Translations under genes and position numbers: made by a program
Notes under the pieces: model-generated
Told to the model about the DNA's origin: nothing
The model's database searches: none
What the model saw: the letters and a program-made list of their open reading frames with translations, nothing else
IMG/VR virus record: IMGVR_UViG_3300025379_000003
Location: 92,631-156,630 of that record
DNA length: 64,000 bases
Direction: 5' to 3' (one strand)
DNA from: a virus
Shown here: positions 17,013 through 29,100 of the stretch, piece by piece
How the letters are laid out: each line of letters begins with the position of its first letter
How positions within the stretch are numbered: position 1 is the stretch's first letter

Positions 17013-19169
17013 ATGTCAGTAGATAAACAGACGAAAAGTTTACCTAGTCCGGGCCCTTACATTGCCGAGGTAGTAAATCACCTAGATACATCTTTTATGG
17101 GAGCATTAAAAGTTGTATTAACAACCGATGTCCCAGGTTTTGTGAATGATCCATCAAACGCATTGCCTGTTCAATATATGTCTCCTTTTTATGGAGTGAC
17201 ATCGGCTCGTTTCCTTGGCAACGACAGTGCTAATTTCAATCATACACAAAAATCCTATGGAATGTGGATGATACCGCCAGATATTGGCAGCAAGGTCATG
17301 GTTATATTCATTAATGGGCAGACTGATCAAGGCTATTGGATAGGGTGTGTACCAAGTGAAGATAAGTTTGAAAATCACATGGTACCAGGTATTGCAGCCA
17401 GTTCACATGTTGAACTTACGCCAGCACAACGCAGTAAATTTGGATCAGATATAACAAGTTTGCCAGTAGCAGAATATAATAAAAAAGTTTATAACGGAAA
17501 AGTACCTAACCCAGATTCAGTAGGAAGACCACTTCACCCCTTTGCCTATAGATTGTTAGAACAAGGATTATTAGCAGATACTGTTAGGGGTATTACATCA
17601 AGTGGCGCACGTAGAGAAGTACCTAGTCAAGTATTTGGTATAAGTACGCCTGGACCGTTAGATACCAGTAATGGCGCACAGCGAGGAGATATTTCCTTTG
17701 GTAAAGGTGTCATGGCTCCGGTGAGTCGACTAGGCGGTACAACATTTGTTATGGATGACGGTGACCTAAATGGTAACAACGAACTGGTTCGTATCAGAAC
17801 TAGAACTGGGCATCAAATATTATTACATAATTCAGAAGATCTAATCTACATAGCCAACAGTAAAGGCACCGCATGGATGGAATTCACCAGTGCTGGAAAA
17901 ATTGATATCTATGCCGCTGATAGTATTAGTATTCATTCACAAGGAGATTTTAATTTCCGAGCTGATCGAGATGTAAATTTAGAAGCTGGCAGAAACGTTA
18001 ACATAGCGGCTCTGGGATCTTCTTTTGGACAAGCTGGCGGTAACGTCACACTCAGCGCCCAAGGTAGTTCTAATATAATTGGCAATGACATGTACATCCA
18101 AGCTGTTGGTGGATTTAATCTAACAGTGGCCAAAGATTATAATACATCTGTTGGAGGTGTATCAAATCATACAGCCAGCGGAAATCTAAGTTTAAAATCA
18201 AACGGACTACTTGCTCTTGGGGCAGGCAGTGATTTGTCTATGACTGGTAAATCTTCAATCACAATGACTGCTGGGGTAATCAATCAGAATGGGCCAAAAG
18301 CCACACCGCCTACTGCAGCTAACCCAACAACTCCTGCTCTACTAAATTTATTCAGCGTAACTGCTAACTCAACAGCCAGCACATGGGCTGGGTCTCATTA
18401 CAAATCTGATGGTATTCAATCTATTATGCAACGAGTACCAAGTCATGAACCATGGGACGGTCATGAAAATAATAACCCTGCGTTATTTTCTTTTAACTAT
18501 ACTGATTCAAACATTACAGCATCAAGCGGATCTACTAGTGTTCAATCAGCTAGTCAACCGTTTCAAGGAAAAGCAGGTCCTACATCAGATCGAGGCACAG
18601 TTCGCGGGGCATATACCCCTTGGGCCATGGATGATGCCTTCCTTGCAAAGGTTACTCAAGTGGCTCGATCATTGACGTTCCAACCTATTGATTTAATTGC
18701 CTGTATGCTTTCTGAAACTGCTTATACAATGGATCCTTCAATTAAGAATCCTCGTAGTAGTGCTACTGGTTTAATTCAATTTATATCATCTACGGCTGCG
18801 AGCTTAGGGACTACTACTGGACAATTAGCACAACTAAGTCGTGTACAGCAAATGGACTATGTCTATAGATATTTCCATGATTTATGGCACTGGCCAGATC
18901 CAAAGATTCCTAGTCCTTCAATAGGGCATGTTTATTCTACAATATTCATTCCAGCCAGGGCTCACACATTGGATGTTAATACAATTTTAGTTTCTAAAAC
19001 TTTTGAACCATGGAACTATACACCAAATGCTCCATATTTTGATCCATCTGGCTTGGGCTATATAACCATAGGCATGATGTCCAATATTGGTAATCAGAAA
19101 AAAGCAGAAGCTATAGCAATATTGCGTAAGGCAGGTAAGAATCCTGATTTTAGCCCGATTACACAGTAA
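17013..19169 (+). CDS. 5: Baseplate central spike, gp5-like, with C-terminal transglycosylase-like domain
   Basis: The product has 718 residues. Residues about 12-115 form an OB-fold domain (GMWMIPPDIGSKVMVIFING, QGYWIGCVP). Residues about 255-425 hold a beta-helix needle (GHQILLHNSEDLIYIANS, IDIYAADSISIHSQGDFNFR). Residues about 535-718 resemble a lytic transglycosylase: Glu568 in MLSETAY, then SSATGLIQFISSTAASLG and a YVYRYF helix. In T4 gp5 the lysozyme lies between the OB fold and the needle; here the hydrolase-like part follows the needle. AAGGA precedes the ATG. Cell-wall cleavage is inferred from the SLT-like pattern. Confidence 0.85.
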   Translation: MSVDKQTKSLPSPGPYIAEVVNHLDTSFMGALKVVLTTDVPGFVNDPSNALPVQYMSPFYGVTSARFLGNDSANFNHTQKSYGMWMIPPDIGSKVMVIFINGQTDQGYWIGCVPSEDKFENHMVPGIAASSHVELTPAQRSKFGSDITSLPVAEYNKKVYNGKVPNPDSVGRPLHPFAYRLLEQGLLADTVRGITSSGARREVPSQVFGISTPGPLDTSNGAQRGDISFGKGVMAPVSRLGGTTFVMDDGDLNGNNELVRIRTRTGHQILLHNSEDLIYIANSKGTAWMEFTSAGKIDIYAADSISIHSQGDFNFRADRDVNLEAGRNVNIAALGSSFGQAGGNVTLSAQGSSNIIGNDMYIQAVGGFNLTVAKDYNTSVGGVSNHTASGNLSLKSNGLLALGAGSDLSMTGKSSITMTAGVINQNGPKATPPTAANPTTPALLNLFSVTANSTASTWAGSHYKSDGIQSIMQRVPSHEPWDGHENNNPALFSFNYTDSNITASSGSTSVQSASQPFQGKAGPTSDRGTVRGAYTPWAMDDAFLAKVTQVARSLTFQPIDLIACMLSETAYTMDPSIKNPRSSATGLIQFISSTAASLGTTTGQLAQLSRVQQMDYVYRYFHDLWHWPDPKIPSPSIGHVYSTIFIPARAHTLDVNTILVSKTFEPWNYTPNAPYFDPSGLGYITIGMMSNIGNQKKAEAIAILRKAGKNPDFSPITQ

Positions 19170-19175
19170 TAAATA
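19168..19175 (+). promoter_or_regulatory. Late-promoter-like AATAAATA before gp25
   Basis: TAATAAATA overlaps the gp5 stop codon. If used, transcription would begin almost at the gp25 ATG (19184), leaving practically no leader, so this may be a chance match. Confidence 0.25.
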
Positions 19176-19183
19176 TTGACATT

Positions 19184-19627
19184 ATGCCATATAAAAATTT
19201 TACAATTCCTAGTTCCAACCCTATAGAAAGTCAGGCTCCGCAATCTAATCAATTCTATGTAGGATTTAGCACATTAGATAATGCTAACACTGGTAGTAAA
19301 CTATATGATTATGATTTGATTAAACAAGATTTAATCAATCATTTTAATACAAGACGCGGTGAACGTGTGATGAACCCTACATACGGTAGTATCATATGGG
19401 ATTTATTGTTTGAACCATTGACTCCAGACATACAAGAGCAAATAAAGGAAGATGTGATCAGCATCTGTGAAAGCGATCCTAGGATCTATCCAACCCAAAT
19501 TGATATTTCAGAATACCCTCAAGGATATTTGATTGAAATGACCTTGATACTGAATTACAATAATCAATCTGTGAATTTGGCATTGGCATTTGATCAGCAG
19601 GTCGGGCTAGTGGCCCAGCAACAATAA
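19184..19627 (+). CDS. 25: Baseplate wedge protein, gp25-like
   Basis: A 147-residue member of the gp25/GpW family. The hallmark is IKQDLINHFNTRRGERVMNP followed by YGSIIWDLLFEPL, then a C-terminal sheet region (YPQGYLIEMTLIL). gp25 nucleates sheath polymerisation together with gp6 and gp53 in the wedge core. No clear Shine-Dalgarno sequence is seen before the ATG. Length is close to T4 gp25 (132). Confidence 0.93.
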   Translation: MPYKNFTIPSSNPIESQAPQSNQFYVGFSTLDNANTGSKLYDYDLIKQDLINHFNTRRGERVMNPTYGSIIWDLLFEPLTPDIQEQIKEDVISICESDPRIYPTQIDISEYPQGYLIEMTLILNYNNQSVNLALAFDQQVGLVAQQQ

Positions 19628-19647
19628 TATATGTGGTTAATTGCCGC

Positions 19648-19655
19648 AATAAATA
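19648..19655 (+). promoter_or_regulatory. Late-promoter-like AATAAATA before gp6
   Basis: CAATAAATACGG lies 17 bases upstream of the gp6 ATG in a 45-base gap. One mismatch to TATAAATA. It could give separate late expression of gp6 and the giant gene behind it. Confidence 0.4.
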
Positions 19656-19672
19656 CGGTATAGGCAAAAAAT

Positions 19673-22600
19673 ATGACAATTCCAGCAACTAATTCACAGT
19701 ATCTAGTTACAGAAGATTGGAAAAAAATCTATCAATCTTTCCCTAACGCAGAGTTCCAAAGCTATGATTTTGAAACACTGCGTAGAATAATGATTGCGTA
19801 TCTTCAAGAAAATTTTCCTGAAGACTTCAACGACTTCATTGATAGTAGTGAATACATTGCCCTAGTGGATTTAATTGCTTACCTAGGTCAAAATCTAAGT
19901 TTCCGTATTGACCTAAATGCCCGTGAAAACTTTTTAGAAACTGCGACACGTAGAGACAGTATTTTAAGACTGGCTCAATTGATCAGCTACGTACCAACTA
20001 GGAATGTACCAGCTAATGGTTTACTAAAAATGTCTGCTATTTCTACCACAGACAGTGTGTTTGATGCGTTGGGCAATAATCTCAGCAATATTACTATAGG
20101 CTGGAATGATTCCACAAATTCAAATTGGTATAACCAATTTATAACAATATTAAACAATAGTTTTAATGCGCCACATGGGTTTGGAACTCCTTCAGATCAA
20201 AACACTATTGGCGGAATTTTAGTACAACAATATACAATTAATAGCTCTAATCAAGATGTACCAGTGTTTAGTTTTACACAGAATATCAATGGCACTCCTA
20301 TGATTTTTGAAATCGTAAGCACTACATTCTCTGGTAAGACCTACATATATGAAGAACCGCCTGAGCCAGGAAATAGTTTCTCAATTATCTATCAAAATGA
20401 TAACCAGGGCAATGCCAGTGCTAATACAGGATTTTTCAGTCATTTTAGACAAGGGTCATTAAGCTCAAGTAATTTCAGTATAACTGCTCCTGTTCCAAAT
20501 GAAATCATTGGTGTTAATATCACAGACATCAATAACACAGACGTTTGGTTGTGGCAAAAAGGGCTTAACGGCCAATACCAGACTTTGTGGACACAAGTTC
20601 CTGCTCTAACAGGTAACAATGTTATATACAACAGTTTAAATGCCAGTACAAGAAATTTTTATAGTGTAAGTACTAGAAACGGTGACCAAATTGATTTAAA
20701 CTTTTCAGATGGAAGTTTTGGTAATCTTCCCACAGGTGATTTTGGTTTGTTTTATCGCCAAAGTAATGGCCTAACTTATACAATTAGTCCTAGTCAAATG
20801 ACTGGTGTAAGCGTTAGAATTCCTTATGTAAATCAAGCAGGTCAAAGTCAAACATTGACTATCACATATTCTTTAGAATATACTGTGTCAAACAGTCAAG
20901 GAACTGAATCCAACGCTAGTATACAAACTAATGCTCCACAAACGTACTACACACAAAACCGTATGGTAACTGGGGAGGATTACAATATCGCTCCTTTGAA
21001 TGTCAGCAGTGAAATACTTAAAGTTAAAAGTGTTGCTAGAGTAACCAGTGGCGTTAGCAAGTATTTTGAATTAAGTGATGTTAGCGGAAAATATTCTAGT
21101 ACAAACATATTTGCTGATGACGGCATTTTATATAAAAATCTAACACAAAACAGTTTTGACTTTACATTTAATAGTCAAAATGATATCTACACAATTATAC
21201 AAAATCGATTAACACCAATTATTGCCTCCTCTACCATGAGATCTTTTTATCTTGATCAATATCCAAGACCTGATCTCACACAATCTGGAGTTAGTTGGGT
21301 ACAGGTTACTAAATCTTCTGGACAAAGTACAGGTTATTTTACAAATACATCAACTTATGTTGCCACAGCGGTTGGCGGATTTTCTAATAGTAATCTTGCC
21401 TATATCGTGTCAGGAGCATTAATTAAATTTGTTCCTCCAGCTGGCCAATATTTTTTACCTAACGGCACATTAATCAACAAAAAAACTTCTACCACTGTAG
21501 ATTATATTTGGTCTTTAGTATCTCAGGTTATAGGTGATGGTTCTAATAACGGAACTGGCGCATTAAGTACAGGTGTTGGCCCGATAACAATGAACAACGT
21601 GGTACCAAGTACTGCTACTCCTGTTGAAATAATTCCAGTGTTTGTAAATTCTTTTTCAAATTCGTTTATTACTGAAATTGTAAATCTCTGTCTAATTCAA
21701 AGAAATTTTGGATTATCTTTTGATTCTATCAATAGAGTTTGGAACATTATTGCTGACAGTAATCTAAATTTAGTAAGTCCATTTAGTTTAGAATATCAAA
21801 ATAATATTAGTAATGCTAATTTAGACTCCAGTTGGTTAGTGGCATTTTCTTGGAACGGCACAAGTTATACAGTTCAATACAGACAAACTGACTATGTGTT
21901 TGAAAGTGCTCAACAAACAGGATTCTTTATTGATTCAAATAATATTAACTATGACTTTACCACAAATACTGTTATCAAAGATAAAATTACAGTGTTGTCA
22001 GTCAACACATTAAACACCACAAGTTCAGTGGCTTTGGGCACAGATTATTTGTGGCAGGTTGATGGTACAATTACACAGTCAGACGGCTATGTGGAACCTA
22101 GACAGGTAGTTGTTAGTTTTTACGATTATAACAATTCAGGACAAATTGTTGATCCTGATGCTTTTGAAAAAATAGTAGCCACTACTAGTACAAATGAAAT
22201 TACTGGGTGGGAAGATAAATTTGTCTATTTTAAACTTCAATCAGACGGCCTAACATATGAATTAGTTGATAGCAGTATGTTCACTGCCTATCCTAACCCA
22301 GCTGCCGCAATAGTTGCTATCAACAGTGGTACTATTACACCTTCCACAGGTGATTTATTTTATTTTTATGATTCAGATTATAACGTAATCAACAGTTATA
22401 GTACAAGCACAGCTAATATTAATAATCCTTGGTTGTATGATACCACCGCATCAACCTACATAGCTTATCCGGGTCGCAGTGGAATTAAATTCCAATATGT
22501 TCATAATACTGGACAGGATACTAGAATTGATCCTAGTAAGAGTAATATTATTGATATCTACATGTTGACTAGCGATTATGATATTGCTTTTAGAAATTGG

Positions 22601-23119
22601 TTATTAACTGGTAACGGCACTGAGCCCTTACCTCCAACCAGCGTGGCATTAGAAAATAATTATTCTTCTAGTTTAGAACCTATTAAAACAATTAGTGATC
22701 AGATCATATATCAGCCTGTAAAATACAAGGTATTGTTTGGAGCATTTGCTGATCTAAATCTACAAGCAACATTTAAAGCAGTACAAAGTCCAACTAGCAC
22801 ATTGAGTGTTAATAATATTAAATCACAAATATTGGCAGCAATCAATAAATTCTTTGCCTTAGAAAATTGGGATTTTGGTCAGAGTTTCCACTTCAGTGAA
22901 TTGAGTACATACGTGATGAATTTATTAACACCAGACATAACAAACTTTGTTATTGTTCCTGTAAATCCAAATAATAACTTTGGTAGCCTATATGAGGTAG
23001 CATGTCAAAATAATGAAATTTTTGTAAGCGGGGCAACTGCGGCAAATATTCAAGTGATATCAGCTATCACGGCGAGTCAATTAGATACAAAATCAATTAT
23101 AACTAGTGCTGGGAATTAA
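19673..23119 (+). CDS. 6: Baseplate wedge protein, gp6-like (J family)
   Basis: The 1148-residue product has a clearly gp6-like N-terminus: DFETLRRIMIAYLQENFPEDF, SSEYIALVDLIAYLGQNLSFRIDLNARENFLETATRR and LAQLISYVPTRN. The C-terminus (residues about 1010-1140) again looks like the gp6/J core, with VKYKVLFGAFADLNL and NWDFGQSFHFSELSTYVMN. The 600-plus residues between are Ser/Asn/Thr-rich beta domains, making it much longer than T4 gp6 (660). gp6 forms the iris of the baseplate. It is followed by the giant gene after two bases. Confidence 0.92.
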   Translation: MTIPATNSQYLVTEDWKKIYQSFPNAEFQSYDFETLRRIMIAYLQENFPEDFNDFIDSSEYIALVDLIAYLGQNLSFRIDLNARENFLETATRRDSILRLAQLISYVPTRNVPANGLLKMSAISTTDSVFDALGNNLSNITIGWNDSTNSNWYNQFITILNNSFNAPHGFGTPSDQNTIGGILVQQYTINSSNQDVPVFSFTQNINGTPMIFEIVSTTFSGKTYIYEEPPEPGNSFSIIYQNDNQGNASANTGFFSHFRQGSLSSSNFSITAPVPNEIIGVNITDINNTDVWLWQKGLNGQYQTLWTQVPALTGNNVIYNSLNASTRNFYSVSTRNGDQIDLNFSDGSFGNLPTGDFGLFYRQSNGLTYTISPSQMTGVSVRIPYVNQAGQSQTLTITYSLEYTVSNSQGTESNASIQTNAPQTYYTQNRMVTGEDYNIAPLNVSSEILKVKSVARVTSGVSKYFELSDVSGKYSSTNIFADDGILYKNLTQNSFDFTFNSQNDIYTIIQNRLTPIIASSTMRSFYLDQYPRPDLTQSGVSWVQVTKSSGQSTGYFTNTSTYVATAVGGFSNSNLAYIVSGALIKFVPPAGQYFLPNGTLINKKTSTTVDYIWSLVSQVIGDGSNNGTGALSTGVGPITMNNVVPSTATPVEIIPVFVNSFSNSFITEIVNLCLIQRNFGLSFDSINRVWNIIADSNLNLVSPFSLEYQNNISNANLDSSWLVAFSWNGTSYTVQYRQTDYVFESAQQTGFFIDSNNINYDFTTNTVIKDKITVLSVNTLNTTSSVALGTDYLWQVDGTITQSDGYVEPRQVVVSFYDYNNSGQIVDPDAFEKIVATTSTNEITGWEDKFVYFKLQSDGLTYELVDSSMFTAYPNPAAAIVAINSGTITPSTGDLFYFYDSDYNVINSYSTSTANINNPWLYDTTASTYIAYPGRSGIKFQYVHNTGQDTRIDPSKSNIIDIYMLTSDYDIAFRNWLLTGNGTEPLPPTSVALENNYSSSLEPIKTISDQIIYQPVKYKVLFGAFADLNLQATFKAVQSPTSTLSVNNIKSQILAAINKFFALENWDFGQSFHFSELSTYVMNLLTPDITNFVIVPVNPNNNFGSLYEVACQNNEIFVSGATAANIQVISAITASQLDTKSIITSAGN

Positions 23120-23121
23120 CT

Positions 23122-26100
23122 ATGAGTACATCAACTTTTCAATCAGTTAATTTACTTCCCTCATACTTTCAAACAGATAAAAACGCAAAATTTTTATCTA
23201 GTACTATCGATCAATTAATTCGTCCTGCTCAATTAGAACGCATTGATGGGTATATTGGTAGTAAGGTTACTCCTAACTATGTTTCAACCACTGATAATTA
23301 TATTTCAAACTTTTCGCCAATACGTGCGGCATATAATTTAGAGCCAGCTCTAGTTATTAATGATATCAATTCAAATATTAAAGAAGTTATAGCCTACGAC
23401 GATTTGATCAACCAAGTAAATGTCAATGGCGGCATTACTAACAATCTTGACCGTTTATTTAGAAGTGAATTTTATTCATATAATCCGCATATCGATTGGG
23501 ACAAACTAGTTAACTATCAAGAATATTATTGGCTAGTAACTGGTCCAGAGATCATAACTATTACAAATGATGTACTAGATGTGGAAGCAGATATTGTAGG
23601 CAAATCTGGATTTACTACATTGATAGGCACTGCCACTATCGCATTATCTAATGGTATGCTGATTGAGTTTGTTGGTAAAAATATAACTTCTGATTATCTG
23701 AATAAAAAATTCTTTGTCGAAGGTGTAGGCTCTTCCGTAGTATTAATTGACTACAATTCATTAGTAACTGCTGGAAAAATTTCCACAATCTATAATGAAA
23801 GTTTTGATGGTGATGGATTTGATGATTTTCCTTTTGATGGAAATAAATCCTTACCTATTAGTCCTGACTATATAACAATTAATCGAGCTAGTAAAGATTT
23901 AAATGCTTGGACACGTTATAATCGTTGGGTACATCAAGATGTGATTGCGGCTAGCGCTCTAGCAAATGGAGTACAGGCAGTATACCCTGCGCAACAAAGA
24001 GCAACTCGCCCTATTATTGAATTTAAAGCCAATCTACAACTTTATAATTTTGGTGATTCAGCTATTGCCAACGTTGATTGGATTGACACCGAAACAACAA
24101 ATGTTTTTAAATCAGTTGAAGGTTCGTGGGGATATTTTGTTGATTATGACAATACCAATCCAAGATTATTGGGACAAGGTGATCGTGTTATTTTTACCAA
24201 CGACCCAGATCCTTTGGTAAAAGATAAAATATGGATAGTTACTTATAATATTCCAGGAGTTGGTAATACACGACAATTGGCACTTATTCCAGCACCAGAT
24301 CACACTCCGGTAACTGGCAACTGTGTTAGTATTGTAAACGGTTCAAAATATGCTGGATCAAGTTGGTGGTATAATGGTACAGACTGGGTCTATGCTCAAC
24401 AACATACTAAATTAAATCAGCCACCACTATTTGATTTATTTGACGATGTTGGAAATAGTTATAGTGATACCAATCATTACATATCAGATTTCAAAGGTAA
24501 TCAAATTTTTGGCTACACTCCTGGCGACGTATATGATTCAGTGCTAGGATTTTCAATAAAATATCAAAATAGTATTAGTGTTGGTAGTTATTTGTTTACC
24601 AACTATTTTAATTCTGATGTTATCAATGTTTCTCAAGGACAAACTAGCCTAGCAGTGTCGACTGCTGTTACCTATTGTAAATTTTCAGAAAGTACTGGCA
24701 ATGTTTACACAAATGTGTGGTCCTTATCTAACGGATATAAGATACCTATACTACAATTTCAAGCAACAACATCGACTACATCAACTATTGCTATAACTGC
24801 CTTAGATAATTTTTCAAACAATGATGATATTGAAGTATATGTTAATTTTTCAAAATTACATAGTAACGAATTTACTTTATTAAAATCTTTAGAAAAAACT
24901 GTTGTTTCATTTGCCGAGCCATTAGCTACTGGTACAAATGTATTGTTTAAACTATATTCAAAGACTCCCCTGTCTAACGATACGGGATATTATGAACCTC
25001 CTCTTGGGCTTACAAATAATCCATTAAATGGTTTACTTACTTCCATAACATTGACTGATCTACAGGATCATGTACAAACAATGGCAGAAGGATCTCCCGA
25101 ATTCTTAGGAAAATTTCCAGGACTTGGTAATTTGCGAGATATCGCTGGCATTGAACAATATGGCCGTCGTTTAATTTCTAATGTCAACCCAATACCTTTT
25201 GCTCAAATGTTTATTGGGAAAAAGGAACATAGTGTTATCAATGCTCTTACTAAAGCTGCCGATCAGTACAATCAGTATAAATTAGGATTTTTGAAACAGA
25301 TTTTAATATTAGGCAATCAATCAAATCCAATACTGGCAGTTGATCAGGCCTTGGCCGCTATGAATAGTTCTATGAATATTCTAAGCCCGTATTATCTATC
25401 TGACATGATTCCTTACGGTACTGATGTAAATTCTAGAACCTGGACAGTAACAGATTCAAGAAATGTAACGTATCCATTAAGTTTTGATTTTGATCCTTCA
25501 GTACTAAGTCTAACAGCCATGTTAGTTTACATAAACAACGAACAGTTATTACTAAATGTTGATTATGAATTTAATGTTGCTGACTCAAGTATTACATTAT
25601 TAACAAAATTAACTCCTGGAGATGTTTTAACAGTAAATCAATATCCAGATACATCGGGTAGCTATGTGCCACCGACTCCTACTAAATTAGGACTATATCC
25701 TAAATTTACTCCTTCAATTTATTTAGATAACACCTATGCCGATGGACCAGTAAAAGTTATTCAAGGGCATGATGGCAGCATCATGGTGGCATATAATGAT
25801 TATCGAGATGCCATTGTTTTAGAATTTGAAAAACGAATTTATAATAATATCAAGACTCAATATAGATCAGACCTATTTGATATTAACACAGTAATTCCTG
25901 GAGCCTTCAATACCAACGATTATTCTTTAAATGAAGTTAATACTATATTATCTCGAGATTTTATTAAATGGGCAGGAGCATATGGTGTTGATTATACTGA
26001 GAATGTGAGTTTTAATCAAGATGAAAAATTTACTTGGAACTATTCAGGATCTTATAATGAACTATTAGGAATCCCAGTAAATGGCAATTGGAGAGGAATT

Positions 26101-29100
26101 TACAAATATTTTTACGGCACTGATCGTCCTCACACATGCCCGTGGGAGATGTTGGGATTTAGTGAACAGCCATCATGGTGGACTGCTCAGTACGGACCGG
26201 CACCTTATACATCTGGAAACACTTTGTTATGGCAAGATTTAGAATACGGACGCAACGCCCATACCGATACCATTAACAGTTTATATTCCCGTCCTGGGTT
26301 GTCAAATATATTGCCTGTAGATGAGTATGGCAATTTATTAGACCCTACAGTTAACTTACTAGTGAACTATACTCCAGAAGGTGAACAAAAAAATTGGGTA
26401 TTTGGAGATCAAGGCCCAGCAGAAGCCGCATGGCGTAGAAGTAGTTATTTTCCGTTTGCGGTTCAAAAATTACTGGCATTGACATATCCTGCCGCTTATT
26501 CATCTTTAATGTATGACACAAGTCGTATTCAAAAAAATATTGCTGGCCAATGGGCTTATGGTGTAAATTTAGACTATTCATTTTTAAGCCTTAAAAATAT
26601 TACACTACAAGGTGTCAATAATGCCCTAACAGCGGGATACAGTGTCTATATTAGCGAAATTGGTCGTCAACGCACACAAAATTATAATTCAGAATTACAG
26701 TCTGATATTAATTATTTGAGTTATAACTTATTTCATAAAGTTGGTGGGTTTGTAAGTCAAAACACCCTTCAAGTGACTATAAATGCTATTGATCCAACTG
26801 CTACTAGTCCTGGAGCATTATTGGCGCCACAGGATTATTCGTTAATTTTAAATGTCAGCGATCCTATCAGTTACTCTAGTATTTCTGGAATTATTTTACA
26901 AAAAGTTAATGGTGCATTTGTAGTCAAAGGATATGATCAGACTAATCCTTATTTTAATGTTTATACTCCAGTTAGAAATTCCGCAACACCAACAATAAAT
27001 GTTGGCGGGGTAACAGCTCCGTTTGTTACATGGTCCAACACCACTAGCTACGGTGAAACAGGACTTACTGCTGACCAAACAACTACAGCTAATACTTCTC
27101 CAACTGGAAAGTTTTATCAGAAAGGTCAATATGTACAATACGGTAGTAATTTTTACATTGTAACTGTATCACATCAATCAGAAAGTACATTTAATCCATC
27201 ATTATATCAAGAAATTTCAGCATTGCCAGTGACTGGTGGCGCAACTGTTCAAATTGCTACAACCTTTAATAAAACTATTAAACAGATTTCTTATGGTACT
27301 ACGTTCAATACAATACAAGAAGTTTACGACTTTATTATTGGCTACGGCGCATGGCTAACTGATCAAAGATTTGTTTTTGATTTATACAGTTCAGATTTTG
27401 GAACTAATATTGATTGGAATTTTACAGCAAAGGAATTTTTATATTGGTCGACGCAAAATTGGGCAGATAATAGTGTAATAGCATTAAGCCCATTTGCTGA
27501 AAAAGTACAATTTACTTCTGCTAATTCTGTAGTTGATGATATTTTTGATCCTTTTTATTCCTACAATGTGATGTCTGCGAATGGTACATTGATACCAAAA
27601 AATAGAATAAACATTACTCGACAGGATGGTGTTTGTACAATAACTACCCTAAACTCTAATGATGGCATATATTTTGCTATATTTAGAAATGTACAAAAAG
27701 AACACGGTATGGTGTTTAACAATACCACAATTTTTGATAATACAGCATATAGTATTGAAACTGGATTTTATCAACAGCGTATGAAATTAAGTGGTTTTAG
27801 AACTGCTAATTGGAACGGTGATTATTTCAGTCCAGGCTTTGTTTACGATACTGCCAAGGTAGGCGACTGGACACAATACAAAGATTATAACGCGGGCGAT
27901 GCTGTTTACTATTCTGGAAATTATTATTCGGCAATTAACAATATTGACGGTGCTCAAAAGTTTGATTTTACTAAATGGCAAGTACTACCTAAAAAACCTA
28001 CAGCAGGATTATTACCTAATCTTGATTATAAAATTAGCCAGTTCCAAGACTTCTACAGTTTAGATATAGATAATTTTGATTCTGGTCAACAAAAATCCGC
28101 TCAGTATCTAACTGGTTATACACCTAGACCTTATCTGACAAATATTATCATTGATCCGATTGCTCAATACAAATTTTATCAAGGATACATTAAAGAGAAA
28201 GGTACGTACAATGCCATTGCTAAATTGGCCAAGGCCAGTATACAAAATCTTCAAGGTAATTTTACCTATAACGAAGAATGGGCATTTAGAGTTGGACAAT
28301 ACGGATCATATTCTTCATATAATGAATTAGAAGTGCCTTTGGTTGAAGGAACATTTATCGACAATCCACAAGTGATTGTGTTCACAGCAACTAATCCACC
28401 CGTGTCAGCATATGACTTAAAAGTCTACAGTACTGCCACTGACTGGCAAATTACTCCACCAAATTATGTAAGTTCCATGACCTTTGCGGTAAATTCTGGA
28501 ACGTTAACTAATAATGCTTTTGAATTAACCACTGCTGGGTATGTGCGAGCTGATGATGTATCCTACACAACTTTAAATTTAGATACTTTGAGCGCTGTTG
28601 TTTCTAGTAGCACTAGTGTATTCAAAGAAGGCGATATTGTTTGGTTGGGATTCAAACAGGATAATGATTGGGACGTATTACGTTATACTGAATCAGATGG
28701 TCAAATTGCTTCAGTTGGAATCAATGTTCCAGGGGTTGATGTATTAGTTACTACCAATGGATATCATGGATTAAATTCAGGAGAACTAGTTTCCATTACT
28801 GAATTTGATCCTACTGTGAATGGTGTATATTTGGTAACTGCGGTGCCTAATCCAACCTCATTCTTGATAGCATCGACTGCTACGTATGTTGCTAATTCTG
28901 CCTCTACAACCACTGTGGGGCTTTTATTTAAATTTGATAGTTTTAGATTTAACACATTTGATAATTTATCAAATGATAAAAAATTATTAAAATTACCTGA
29001 AGGCACCAAAGTATGGATTGACAATGCCAACAACGGGCAGTGGGGTGTTTATGAAAAAATAAACAACTACTCAGTGTCTTCAGCAAACAGTCTTGGTAAT

